A stretch of DNA of 64,000 bases from Albifimbria verrucaria (taxonomy: Eukaryota > Ascomycota > Sordariomycetes > Hypocreales > Stachybotryaceae). Of this stretch, positions 1 to 12,455 are shown in pieces. Every line of letters starts with the position of its first letter. Positions within the stretch are counted from its first letter, which is position 1. The notes under the pieces were generated by a model. The model worked only from the letters and a program-made list of their open reading frames with translations, had not been told where the DNA came from and did no database searches. The DNA is taken from the NCBI GenBank assembly GCA_020081605.1, contig JAHREC010000007.1, forward strand, positions 930,001 to 994,000. The letters are read 5' to 3'. The position numbers were made by a program, and so were the translations under genes.

Positions 1-3000
1 CATTTCGAGCATTTTTATGACTTCTTCCACAAATGCGAACTTCTCTTCTTTGCTCACAGAGGCTGGTTGGCGTAGCATGGCGCTGAAGCGGAGGCTCTCG
101 CGAACAGTAGAGGTCTCAAGGTGTAAATCTATAGCAGCAATTGATTAGGTTCAATCAGAAAATGACGGAGTATACTTGAGAAGCACAAATACATACCTTG
201 CTGTTGCACGTATCCAGTCTTGCGCTGGAAACTGGGATCCCGCGGTTTACCATTCACAAACATATCGCCAGTGATAACGCCCATCGTTGTCCGTTGGGCA
301 AGTACATCCAGAAGTGTAGTTTTGCCAGCTCCAGATACGCCCATCAAAGCTGTAAGAGTTCCAGGACGAACCCAACCAGAAACATGATCAAGCAATCGCC
401 TTGGCTCATTCTTGATATGGATATCGTACACGACTTCTCGCCATGTGAAGATGTCTTTCTGCGGCTCGATAGCACCGACATCTCCAGCACCAGATGAGGC
501 TTCTGGCTTCTTCTCGTTGACCGTGTTGCCAACTCCATCGGAGCTTTGGGCATGGTCTCGAAGATGTGCAGGAACATGGCCTCGTTGAAATACAAGCGCC
601 TCCGCAGTGCTTGCAGTCGACGAGTTGAGCTCAGTAGTCACAAAGTACATGATCATAAATGCGAAAAGGAATGCGAGAAGGATGCCAAAGTTTCTCCAAA
701 CGTGTGAGTAATAGTAGTTGTAGTTGGCCGCAATAAACGCATCTCCACTGACTGTTCGCTCGCCCGCTACCGCACCCGCTACGGAGCAGATATACGAGTC
801 TCCCACAAGAGGCGAATACTGAGGGACGAGAGATGAACAAGTGAATCTCCTTCCATGAAACTCATTGGCGACTAGAATTTCGAATCCATAAAAGATAGGA
901 TTTATCCATCGGATCCAAGAAAACCATGGATGCATGTCTGGAACGGTGATCGTGAACCCGGTGTAAATGACCAAAGCAAGAACCAGGACACCCGATAACG
1001 ACATGGCTTGGGAAACAGTCTTGGTAATGGCTGCCATGGTACGGAACACCGCGCTCATCACAAACGTTGATACGAATGTGATAAGGAAGTAAATGAAGAA
1101 CTGAGACGGCTCTCGTCGTAAACCAGAGAGGAAATACAAGACGATGTTGAAACACACGGCGGACAGAAATTTGATGGGTATGTCCGCCACAATTCCAGCA
1201 GCCGCTTCTGTCGCTGGGTGACAGAAAGCATACGAAGCATGTTTTTCCACAATTGGGCGCTGGGCGTACAAACTGTTGATTTCGGAAATGGCTGTCAAAG
1301 CATTGACGAGAATGGCAATGAACAAGACAGATCCTTTGGCATAGAAGCCAGCTGTAGCGTCTGGGTTCCCAAAGAAGATAGAACCAACAATCAAGGCTAT
1401 GATAATTTGACTGCAGCAGGAAGTAAGAGTTGACGATTTATCGTTCCATAGCCTCTGATAAGCCCGCTTGGTGTTGAGTCTAATCTGCATCAAAATGCTG
1501 ATTGTGTAGGGCGAGTTGGGTCGAACATGATTTGCTTGGCGCATCATCTTCTGCTCTCGAAGCTCAGCAACTTTGTCGCCACTGCGTACCTCCGCTTCAT
1601 AGTTTTGAATGTCTTCTATAAGAGCTTCATATTCTCTCGATTTTCGCCAGTAACGTTCAAACTCCTCTGGAGTGCGAGGAACTTGCTTCTCCATGCCACG
1701 CTGAGGCTCTCGCTCCTGTGGATTTGTTACCGACGTAAGGAAATCGCCAGTAGTCTGACGTGCAGGGCAGTGCCAGCCTTGGCGTTCGAAGAATGCCTTG
1801 GCTTTGTTGGCGGGACCAAAGTAGATCTGCCGGCCTTCGTAAAGAACCGTAACCTTGTCGAACAGTTCGTAGATGGCCTGGCTCGCTTGGTAAATGGCAA
1901 TAGCGTTGGCTTGGTGACCGATATCAGACACCATACGAAGCGACTGAACGAATTTGTACGCAGTGGCAGAGTCAAGACCTCTGGTACTGTTATCCCAACA
2001 CAAGAAAGGACTTCCAGATAGAGTCATTTCAGCAATGCTGACTCGCTTCCTCTCTCCACCCGACACACCGCGGATAAAGTCATTACCGACTTTTGTATTT
2101 CTCGTGTGGCTCAACCCAAAGGCAGCCATGACAACGTTTGCCACGTACTGGCTAAACTGCTTCCGCGACATGCCTTTGAGACGTTGACTGGGCGTGCGAG
2201 CGGCTGCTGCATATTCGAGAGTTTGCCCTACAGTTAAGTGAGGGAAATGCTTATCGACCTGGGAAAAGCTGTTAGCAGAAATTATGGTAGAAAAGATCCC
2301 AACAGGAATGAACCACCTCTTGGTTGTATATGGCCTCGCCCTTGAACTCTTTCTTCATCTGCTTCTGCGGGATGCCATCGTAGTGGATCACAGAATTGCC
2401 GCCAACGCTCAAGCCATGTAATTCACCGCATAGCGTCTTAAGCAGTGTGCTACATCCGGAACCGGGGCGTCCAAGGACAATTAAGAGCTCTCCAGCCTTG
2501 ATTAATCCATCGAAACTGTGTAGAATTTGTTTTGGCTTCTTTTGCCAAAACTGAAGAGTTCTCCGATGCGAAGTGGAAAAAGGAGAAGGGAGCCTACAGT
2601 CTCTTGAACCTGTACTGCAGCGCCCTGTCCGAATATGTCAACATTGCGATACGTGACTCCAGTCCGTTTTGCGGTAACTCCTTCTTTTTGCAGGGTTTTT
2701 GCAAAACTGAGGATCCATTTTCTCAAATCAAAACGGTCTGATTTGGGGTCGAGCTCTGCGTCCTCTTCATCTAGGACATCAAGAGTACGGATTTGGCTAG
2801 GGCCACCGGCGACAGTAGAATGACGTCGTGATAAAGCAGTAGCTACGCGTACTAATTCGGTGCGATCGGCTTCTCCAATAACATCATGAGACGTTTGGCG
2901 GCCCAGCCCTGGACGCGAATTCTTCTCCACATAGTGCGGGACATCGGAAGCCTCGGTTGTGTCTTGGCTGATGTGTTCGTTGCTCAGAGCCCTACCTGTT

Positions 3001-4054
3001 GAAGAATCTTTCTGACTTGAGTCCGTTGATGAATCTTGCCGGGAAAAACCGGCGGCTGTCTTGAAACCTGTAGAATGGTCTTTGCGGTTTGACCCAATTG
3101 AACGATCTTGTCCGGCCAAGTTTTCGGGTTCGTCTTGTCTGTTTGAGCCTATAGATTCATCCTGGAGGTTGGCATTTGCCACTATATGTTGACCAGTTAA
3201 GCTTGCTAATGGACCTTGTCGATTTGAGGCTGTTGATGAATCTTGCAGAGCTGAACACTCTGGATAGTCTTTCTGACTTGAGGCTGCAGGTATGTCTTGC
3301 TGGTTTACAATTGGTATAAAATGTTGCCCAGTCGAACTTGCGGATGTGTTTTGTTGATTCGAGCTTGTTGATGAATCTTGCTGGTTTAAACCCGTGGACG
3401 AGTCCCGCTCATTGATACCTGCTACGATATGCTGCCGGGAGAAATTTGGGGATGAGTCTTGCCTGTTCGAGCCTGTTTCCTGTTGGTTTGAGGATACAGG
3501 CAGGCCGCGACGGGTGACATTTGTTATAAATTGTTGCCCAGTCAAGTCTCCTAGTGCATCTTGCTGAATTGGGCTCGTGGAAAGGTCTCGTTGGTTTGAG
3601 CTGGTGGATGAGTCGTGCTGGCTGGTATTTGTTATAATATGATGTCGGATTACATTCGTTGACGTGTCTTGGTGGTTCGAGCCTATTGGCACGGCTAACT
3701 CGTTGATATTTGTTATGAATTGATGTCTGAGCTGACCTGGTGACGAGCCTTGTTGGTTCGAGCTTGCCAGAAAATGTTGCTGGTCCAGGCCAGTCGACAG
3801 ACGTGGTTGAGGTGAGTCTGTTGATACATTCTGATGGCTCAAGCGCTCGTCGCTTCCCAATTCAGCAGCTGTGCTTGCATGGTGACCGAAGGTGTCGCCT
3901 TCTTGGCCCGTATTTCTTGTATTACCATGCTCAACTCGCTCTGTAGTTTCATATTCCCTGTTGAATTATTATACACACGAGTCACTGTTTCAGTGGTCGT
4001 GTAATGCAAAACATCCCCATCAAAAGAGTCTCGGCCAGGCCTTTCAGCTGACAT
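1..4054 (-). CDS. PDR-type (ABCG) drug-efflux ABC transporter, partial
   Basis: Full-size fungal PDR transporter, expected in the plasma membrane, exporting xenobiotics using ATP; the 3' end runs off the left edge. Seen: ATG at 4052-4054; a long repeat-rich N-terminus; the PDR N-domain; NBD1 with Walker [13 protein letters not shown] (about 2420-2470), ABC signature VSGGERKRV and Walker B-like [15 protein letters not shown]; a first membrane domain; then NBD2 Walker [15 protein letters not shown]. Introns fit at 2259-2316 and 129-196; after the second, the NBD2 reading continues to position 1. A short intron is needed around 3870-3990 to join the first exon ([11 protein letters not shown]...) to the repeat domain; its exact ends are unclear. 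The reading frame breaks at 2540-2543, where one extra A in a minus-strand A run would restore the conserved KQILHSFDG segment. Family assignment is secure; substrate unknown. Confidence 0.93.
2995..3830 (-). repeat. Degenerate Gln/Ser/Asp repeats coding the N-terminus of the ABC transporter
   Basis: About 270 codons built of two interleaved degenerate units: a roughly 9-residue unit like SNQQDSSTS and a roughly 15-17-residue unit like TGQHFITNVNQQD. Examples are [36 protein letters not shown], and [30 protein letters not shown] copies are diverged, so it is an old or selected array, not a recent expansion. PDR transporters normally have only about 100-150 residues before the N-domain. Confidence 0.8.
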
Positions 4055-5265
4055 TGTGGAAACCGCAAAGAAGTGTGCCCTCGATCAAAGCCTACATGAG
4101 ACGACTAAGAAGAGGGAGTCCAATTCAAATACTACGGGCTTTGGCAGCTGGAGCTTCCACACGGCGTAAACTTTAAGTCATCCAACTCTTTCAAGTGTGC
4201 CATAGGTCCAGTACGCGCGTAGCGGGACCATAATACCCCGACGCACCGACTACTAGAGCGCCGGGGTTGTCGGAAGGACTGGGTAATGCGTCACCGATTA
4301 TGCCGGATTGCATATACTTTGCGCTTCCGTGGTGCCTGGGCAGAACTAGGACTAGTGTAGCTAGCCATGGCGTAGCAACGAACGTGCGGAGTGTAGAAAC
4401 CATGGCCTCGGCGATTTTAAGGATTGGCTGGATGTGAGTTTCCATCCTAGCACAACTCAATTGTCGGTCCTAAGATTGGATCCCTTGCTCCGCGACCTAA
4501 TCAAAACTTCAGCCCATCTTCTCCATCATTCCTTAGTTTTTGATATACTTCAGGGTTGTTTCTGGCTACGTCACCGGAAATAACCATGCTGTTGAGTATT
4601 CACAAATGTGACCCAAAACGCGAAATTTGGACCCGAGACATCGGTCCATATCCTAATTTATTTCCACGATGGCATATTCCCGTACTAACTGTAATTTTCA
4701 CTGATCTACTCATACGACAGGTAATGTGTTTCGAATGTTCATCAAGCAACGGATGATGAAGCCGCCATTAATCCTCGACAGGCAATTGAACGGCGTCACG
4801 GGAACCACTGTAGCTCTCATTAGCTATTGCGAATGACAATGTGCAATTTTCAGTACGAGTTGTGCGTGGTTGTTCGAAAACATTGCCTAAACACGATCGC
4901 AAGGGCTTGATTTTGTTTCGGGGATAGTATCAGGCTCCAATTGAAAACCCCGGAGTAGTACAAGGCTTCAGCTCAAAAGTGAATGGCAGTCGGTAGGTAT
5001 GTTCTTTGGTGTTTCGGTAGTTATGGGACTAACTTACGTGATGCTCCTGCAGGTGGTTTCCATAACCTCAAAGTTTCTTCTAGTAAACAATGGAATGCCT
5101 TCTATTACCGGCTCCAATAGACGCATTACCGGCTTCGGGGACACGTCCTAAACTGAGTTCACGAGCATTGTCTGTAGACTGCACATTCCATTATTCGGCC
5201 CGAGTGTCAGATTTAGAAAAGATTAACCAATTGTCAATTCATATCCTGATTCAGTTCCTTCTGCT
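4055..5265. other. Intergenic: upstream of the ABC transporter, downstream of the pectate lyase
   Basis: No ORF here has family features or codon structure that persuades me. It should hold the ABC transporter promoter and the pectate lyase 3' end. Confidence 0.5.
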
Positions 5266-6528
5266 TTAGCAAACTTCGCTCACGTTGTTCGCGATGCACG
5301 AAACACCGTCTGGGCCCTCCCCAAGTTTCTTCGAGCTGCCTTCTCCTTTCACCACGCCCTGATAACGATCGCAAATCTCACCGTCAGATTGGCAGGAGTC
5401 GTTAATGATGCAAGTGTCTAGATACGGATAATCATCAGCAACTCGGCTCTCTCAGCCCAGTGGAAGAAGTCTCACCTCCATAATTCACATTGATGCCGCA
5501 AAGCGCTGCGCCATCAATAGCCGTTACATTGTTGATCCGGACATGTCTTGGTCCGCCATTGGCGGTGCAGTCACCACAACTGCGAATAACCTTGCCGTAG
5601 TCCAGAGCAAAGAAGTTGCTGATATGGACAGTTCCACGTCCATTGAACTGGAAAATCTTGTCGGCTGCTCCGTATGCACCGCCTCCTATAACATAAGAAT
5701 CGCCGCTGGTTTGCTTAAACGTAGCAGCATCTTCACAGACATCTGCCCACCATACATTTTCGATCGTGCTACGGATAGTTTGATTAGAAATGTTCTGGTT
5801 TTTTCTGACACTTCACACCCTGGGCAGTATGTAGCTCATTTTTTGACAGACTGGATAAGATGAAGACCTAACTCACCAAGGACCTCGGCAATGGATGCCT
5901 TCAGCCTGACTGGCTCCAATGATGGCGTTTTTGATCGAAGCTCCAGGCTCAAGAATGAACATGGCATCTACCTCCGTTGTCTCTTTCTGGCCTTGGCAAA
6001 CATCGGCTGGACATTGTTAGATCTATCATCACTTGGCGGAGATGGAGAATGGATATACTTACGTCCACGTTCCCACCTCAGCATACCACCGTCGTGGGAA
6101 CCGGTGATGACACTTGCGGTAGGAATGGTGGTTACTCCGGCTGAGGGGGCAAGGGCAAGGTTGGTTTAACGGTGACCTTTGTAGTGGAAGACTTTGTTGT
6201 CTTTGTCGTTGAAGTTTTTGTTGCCTTGGTGGTTGAAGCCTTAGTAGAGGTTGTCTTGGTAGAAGTCGTCTTCGCAGTAGATGACTTGTTCGTAGTAGTC
6301 GCGGCTGTAGCGGGCAGGCATTGACTATACCACTCATTAGAGACCACGCATTCGAAGCCCGAGCTGCATTCCGTTGACCCAGTATATCCTTGACTGCCAT
6401 TAGGTTAGCATGAGGATTAATTCTTCTAGTGAAAGATGAATATTACCCTCCGCATTGAGCGTACGCCGGCAACTGGGCCAGTGAGACTCCGGCAAAAAGG
6501 ATGCTAGGAATAAAGCGTGTTGTTTCAT
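5266..6528 (-). CDS. Secreted pectate lyase (PL3) with N-terminal CBM1
   Basis: Cleaves de-esterified pectin by beta-elimination outside the cell; the CBM1 should anchor it to cellulose. Seen in order: hydrophobic signal-like N-terminus ([15 protein letters not shown]); CBM1 split by an intron, starting [13 protein letters not shown] and ending SNEWYSQCL; a Ser/Thr/Lys linker ([16 protein letters not shown]); then the PL3 domain with [38 protein letters not shown] and the RSCGDC / CGINVNYG core. Four introns fit; the last exon ends in VSEVC at a TAA (5266-5268). Frame problems: the ATG at 6526-6528 is one base out of phase with the signal peptide (A run after ATG); a second break lies in the linker at C runs near 6145-6160; a third is possible at the exon start near 6000. 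All fit one missing base. The 40-kb pectin esterase has an almost identical CBM1 end. Confidence 0.88.
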
Positions 6529-8357
6529 GGTGATGAAGAGGTTGGGGGTAGATTATTGCTAGAGTTGAGAACTTGCAAAGAACATTCAGGATACTTCCAT
6601 GAGCATCTTCTCTACGTTTTATAGTTTTAGGTCTATCCAAGGTCTATCCAAGCTCTGCAATCAGAGCTTCGGAAACTACCTCTACGTTCGAGCGAGCATC
6701 ACCCTTGTAGGAGGTTGTGGCTATACCCGCTGTGTTAGGCGGAATGAAGCTCTCCGCACTAGATCAGCTACGGATAATTTGTTTCCTTGAATGGGCAGCG
6801 ATACCGCGAGCTACCGACTTTCAATTCCCTTACATGAACTATTGAGCTTGACACACATAAGCTTTCTTGGCCACGTACTGTTGGCAGCATCCATCAAGTA
6901 TAGCACGGTGCTGATAGCCAGGGCCGGAAGGAGTCTTTACCTTCCAATGAAGTATCAGTTCATTATTTGTGGAAAATAAGAAAATCCACGTATAAGCAAT
7001 CATTCAGCTCTCAGATGTTGACAGGGAGACAAAAGCAGACTAGCAAGGTAGCATCAGTGGCCAAGATCTTCTCCGCATTATGCACTCACATGGAAAACTT
7101 ATCCCTTAATTGGTTCATTTTGGTTACACTCGCTAAATATGGGAGATGTTGGAGTAGGCGATGGTATTCGCGTTTCTCGATGGTGGAACATTGTTTCCTG
7201 GTAATATCTTGTTGCTGCATAAACCTCACTCGAGCTAGCAAGAAGGGAAATGATACGCTCAATTGACTCTCTGCGGGTGCCAAACACTATGCAGTAGGCT
7301 CTCTATATGGCAGGTCAACTTGGAACTGCTCGAACTATTGTTCTGGCCAATAACTGTTATCTGCTCCAAGAACATATTCCAATCATCATATACTTCAATG
7401 GCCACGGAGCTTATCAATGATGGAACCTCGGTACTTGACAACGATTGTTTCATGTGCCTAAATTCATCCAGAGAAATGTTGTGGGATTATTCATAGCACG
7501 CTCTTGCTTCGCAATCACTCGTTGACTAGAAACCCACATGATCATTATTGTCATTAACACCTACTCTGTCTTCTACATCACCCGAATAGTGTGCGGGATT
7601 GCCCGATTTGTTATCAAAGGTTACTGTCGGTTATCCGATATCATATGTGTCTCAATTGTGTCCAGGCTCGAAGCAAGGCTCACATGAGAATCTGATCTAA
7701 GCAAACCTGGGAAAATGCTACTGGTTAAATAAACACTCGATAGAATCGCACGTATTTAATGTTTATAACACAAGCCATTTTCAATATTGAAGATCGTGAT
7801 TTGGTTTAATGACTCATCATTGGCATTCCTGTTGCTGCTCCATGGACTGTAATGCTGACCGAGATGCTGGAGTACAGACACTTGAATGGGACATCCACAC
7901 CATTAAGATACGTCGAGTTACTATGTATTTTGTGGAAGCTTCCAGGAACACTGTATATATATGTATATATATATGTGTGTGTATGCTTAATGATCTTCAG
8001 AAATGAAGAGTGCCACTATCATTTTGTGATGATCCCCAGTGGAGGGAGACGCAACCATGCTTCCAGATAAGGGATGTGAAGACATATGTCATGCAAAATC
8101 AAGGCCTCGGAGAGTGAGTTTTAAGCTCATATAACATTCAGCAAGATAACAAAATTCATCTGAGCGTGCGAGTGCAAATTAACTGATGATGAGTCACGAT
8201 GGATCGGTCGCTCTTGGGTGAAACACGAAAGTGTCTATTTTTGGTCACGCTTATCCTTCAACTCCCCATTTCATCTCCACCACTTCGTTGGTAAAATCGA
8301 CTGAACAAAAACACGACCTGTCTGTCGCTCAATAATACTATTAAATTAGAAGCCATT
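6529..8357. other. Intergenic, 1.8 kb
   Basis: AT-rich, no convincing gene on either strand. It contains a TA/TG microsatellite at 7953-7983 and should include the promoters of the divergent pectate lyase and F-box genes. Confidence 0.5.
7953..7983. repeat. (TA)n/(TG)n microsatellite
   Basis: Alternating TATATATATG units followed by TGTGTGTATG. A simple dinucleotide tract in non-coding DNA. Confidence 0.8.
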
Positions 8358-9972
8358 ATGATCCGAATCTCTGATCCGGCAACTAATTCTTCAAAGCGCC
8401 AAGATGCGTTTCCACCGCCCTCCGAAATAATTGCTGTTATTTGCAGGTACTTGCCGAACCGAGACATCAAGAACCTACGGTTGGCTTCCTCATGTCTAGC
8501 ACATGCTGCGATATTGCGCTTCGAACGCGTCTTTCTCTCCGCCAACCCTCGAAATATCGAGGTGTTTCGAGCAGTTGCCAGCCACGATGTCTTCAGAGGG
8601 CAAGTTGCGGAGATTGTGTATGATGATGCGCTATTACCTGAGGCAGCATCACACATTGACGTTAACCAAACGATATTCTGCCTTGATCCGATAAGTGACG
8701 CAGAAAGATGTGTAGGACCAGGGCCACCACACTTCTTCGGAGATGTTTGCTTTGAAAATATCGCAGCGTTGGCTAGCGCGAACAACATCAAAGACCCAAA
8801 ATATGCCGAACAATTCATTCCCCAACTTCCCCGGTAAAATCTTGGGACTTTTATTTCACCCTTCTCAAAGAGCAGCGAGAAGTGCTTGCGTCTGGAGAGT
8901 ATGGGAAAGCATTGAACTATGGGCTTCAGCAGTTTCCGCGTTTACACAGAATTACCATTACCGGTGCTACGCATGGACGTCTTTTCAACCCTGTCTATGA
9001 GACACCCATGATCCGTCAGTTTCCTCGACACCTGAACTATCCAATACCGCCAGGGTGGCTTTCTGCTGAGCCTCTATGGGGAGATCTTCGTCCTTGGACA
9101 GATTCTGGATATGGGTGGTTAGGTGTCCGTACCGTCTTATCTGCGTTGGCGCAAAACAAAGATTCACAGAAAGTCTCTGAACTGGTAATAAATTCGCATT
9201 TGCAGGAAACAGGACTCAATGTTCGAATGTTCGAGCAGGAGTGCAGTGCTTTCCTCAATTTCGAGACCCTGCTTGCGCGTCCCAACTTCAGACACTTGAA
9301 ATTGGACCTGCTTGTCTCTGGTCAAGAGAAAACAGGATGGCTCGCCCTTCGGAACGGACTTCTCCGTCGCGCTATAGGTGGTGCCGGAGGTAGCCACGGC
9401 TTAGAGTACTTATCTCTGCGGGTTGAGTCGACTGAGGCATACCCTTCTCTCATGGATGAAAGCCAACATGTTCCATTAAGCGTTATTCTCCCAGTCAATC
9501 GTCTAAAAATTTGAAGCACCTCGGACTACAAGGATTCTTTGTCAAGGAGAATGACTTATTATCATTACTCCTTCAATTACCAGAAACAATCGCCACAGTT
9601 GATCTAAGCTTTCTCATATTTATGGAAGGCAGCTATCATAGTCTGCTGCCAAGAATCCGGGATACCCTTGACTGGACAGACAGGACCTCGAAACCCAAAC
9701 TTAGTATCCGCGTTTCTGTCGGGGCCAAAGAAGGGCAGCATGTCCAGATTCACAAAGCCTTAAATGCATTTCTTTACAAAAACGGCCCAAATCCTTTTCA
9801 CGAGAGAAAGAGTTTAAATGATCGCAATACACAAGTAAAAGCTGGCATTGGACTTGTCAAGGATCCGTTGGGCTCATACATGCCTTTGGTACCTGGGGCA
9901 AGAATCAAAGCTGGAGGGGGATATTTTACAGTAAGAAAAAGAATCAAACGTAGCCTGAATTATGATAGATAA
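8358..9972 (+). CDS. F-box domain protein
   Basis: Probable substrate adaptor of an SCF ubiquitin ligase; target unknown. The F-box lies at about residues 20-60 (PPSEIIAVICRYLPNRDIKNLRLASSCLA), followed by a long C-terminal part with leucine-rich stretches (FRHLKLDLLV, HGLEYLSLRV, LKHLGLQGFF) typical of fungal F-box proteins. No intron is needed. The reading is in three frames: a first break at the C runs near 8820-8834 and a second at the A run 9505-9509, where one extra A joins RLKN to LKHLGLQGFF. With both allowed the protein is about 540 residues and ends in RSLNYDR. Confidence 0.8.
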
Positions 9973-10537
9973 GTCATTTTCTGTCAAATTTCCACCGCTT
10001 AGCAGGTATATCACAAACTGCAGCAATCCGTGACGAATGTAATTATTCATAAATCCTCATATCATTACAATAAGCTATGATGGATGGATTTATACTGAAA
10101 CAAGCCCATACCGTCTAAGGAATGAAAATGAGAGAGGATTCGTCAGACTTCGAAGTATTTCTAACAATTATGCAAAGGTTACAGAAGTAGTAATTCAAGC
10201 CAACGCATGCACGTAGTCTATTACTTGGAGCTCCGACTCTTAATTAGATACTGATGTGTGGGACTTTCTCTCTATTGGTCTACACTTCCCACCGGCCAAC
10301 AGCTTTATGCAAGTTGCAGTCATTCTCGAGCCAACTGCAGAGGCCGCGGGTATGCTTCCAAGTCCACGAGATTACTCCTACACATCGCTGAGCCCCACGC
10401 AATCAACCTCCTTCTCGTTCATTGTCCATTTTACTGCTGATCACTATATACTGAGTGCTTCTACAGTAGACTTCGCTGCAAATCCCGAAAAGAAAATTTA
10501 GCAATCCGTGCACCAGAGTTATCTTCAAGTTCTCGAC
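9973..10537. other. Intergenic, P450 upstream region
   Basis: No supported coding sequence. Contains the upstream region of the P450 gene. Confidence 0.5.
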
Positions 10538-12455
10538 ATGGTTTTGTTAATAGCACAGATTGGCGGGCTGATCACCACAAATTGGCTTGCACTGGCTTGT
10601 ACAATTGTCAGTGATCAGTTCCTTGCTTGTTATGCAATACTCATACATTTCTTATCATAGGTACTTGCAGTAGTTGTGGCTCGATGTGTCTACCTGCTGT
10701 ATTTCCATCCTGCATCCAAGTTTCCCGGCCCAAAGCTCGCAGCCGTATCACACGCGTATTATGCATATTACTGGTGAGGGAAGGCCTTATCAGCATTTTC
10801 CGATCTTTGTCTCATATCTCAAGGATGAAAGGGCGATATCCGTGGTATGTGGAGGCGATGCATAAGAAATATGGTACTTCAATCCAATCGAAGCAACCTG
10901 GGTTTCCACGTTGACAAAGACTAGGACCAGTGTTTCGAATTGCGCCAAATGAGGTGGTGTTCTGCACTCCAAAAGCTGGAAATGGTAAGTTCCTATCAAT
11001 ATGTTTGCTGACATTCTAATATCTCATACCCTATTTTCCAATCATCAGATATTTATATCCCCGCCGTGAAGCATCACGAAGCATGGTTGAAGACCGATTT
11101 GATGGATTTTGGAGCCGGGGATATGGGCTTTATATGGGAAAACGACCCCGTCAAACGTCGCGAAGTTGCTAAGAAAGTCCTTCCAGCTTTCAGCAGTAGA
11201 GCTATCCGATCGAAGGAGTCTGTCATACACAAGCACATCGATTATTTCATGGAAAAGATGAGATTACGTGGCAATATGCCGTGTGGCGTTGAGTTGAGCA
11301 AGGTATTTAGTAGCACTCTTTCTAGGTTTCCTGTACTTACGTTGTTCTGCCGCAGTGGATCTTCTGGCTTTCCCTCGATATGTCTGCGGACCTCGCATAC
11401 AGTCGCGAAATGCATCATCTCAGAGACGGTGAGGACATAACCGGTCTGCACAACTCGATGGAACTATTAATGATTATTTCTGTTTCGATAGCAAAGGACT
11501 CGGAATTCATACAGACGCTTGTAGGCACCAGTTTCTACGGCACCATCATGCAACTTTCCAAGAAGATTCCAATGCTTAAACTTCTAGCGATATTGTTTGT
11601 TCCATTAAATGTTATCCCTTTGGTTCCAAAGTTCTACAAAATCAATCGACAAGCAATTCAAGCTCGTATTGATAAACGGGACACGACAACGCATGCAGAT
11701 TTCGTCGACTATATGCTCCCACACGATGCTGCTCCTCCTTCCACTGAGAAGGAAAAATACATTTGGAGCAGGTTGCCCTGCAGCTGTTTATTGCGGGCTT
11801 TGACCCAATCAGGCTTCTGTTTTATGGCAGCCTTTTTTTCCTCTTAAAGAATCCAGAGACTTACACAGCACTGGCTGCTGAAATCAGAAATACATTCAAT
11901 TCCTATAATGATATTACAGCTGACAATGCGGCAAGACTACGATACTTACATGCGTGCCTCCAGGAAACCCTTCGTGTGTTTCCCATTGGCGCTACTGGTA
12001 TGCCACGAAAAAGCCCTGGCTCTGTTGTCGATGGCAAATACGTTCCTCTAGGGGTAAGAAATACTGATCAAATGTTAATCTTGCCATGCGTCGCTTTTTA
12101 ACAATATCTTAAGGTTGTCTGTCAAGTTAGTCTCTTCACAATTGCGAGAAGCCCAAACTACTTTCATGACCCAGGCAGCTTTCGCCCGGAACGCTGGCTC
12201 TCATCAAATCATCCGAAGCATGACCCAGTCTTCGCTGAAGACGCGTTGAAAGATTATTTCCCTTTTGGTCTCGGTCCTAGAGCTTGTGCAGGTAGAGAAA
12301 TTACATGGAACCAGGGAAGCCTCTTCCTCGCAAAACTGCTTTGGACGTTTGACTTGGAACTGATACGTGGTGAGGATCATACCTTTGACAAAGACTTCTC
12401 AGTGCACGTGATGTGGAAACAGCCAGAGTTATGGGTTCGGTTTGTACAGAGATAG
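10538..12455 (+). CDS. Cytochrome P450 monooxygenase
   Basis: ER-anchored haem-thiolate monooxygenase; substrate unknown. Seen: N-terminal membrane anchor ([20 protein letters not shown] and the next exon [17 protein letters not shown]), proline-rich hinge [11 protein letters not shown]-helix [10 protein letters not shown], ExxR as ETLR, FRPERW, and the haem loop [12 protein letters not shown] with the ligand cysteine. Six introns fit: 10607-10660, 10774-10823, 10874-10924, 10985-11048, 11303-11355, 12054-12113. One frame break at the A run 11753-11757, just before the I-helix, is repaired by one extra A. The I-helix has proline where most P450s have the oxygen-activating threonine. Domain order and length are normal for the family, about 500 residues. 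Confidence 0.92.

Noticed and set aside
3600..3780. Repeated GGTTCGAGC-like strings that resemble tRNA B boxes
   Set aside because: They are part of the coding repeat of the ABC transporter; no matching A box or cloverleaf.
8258..8818. Minus-strand open frame of 186 residues opposite the F-box gene
   Set aside because: Shadow of the F-box coding strand; the plus frame has the recognisable domain.
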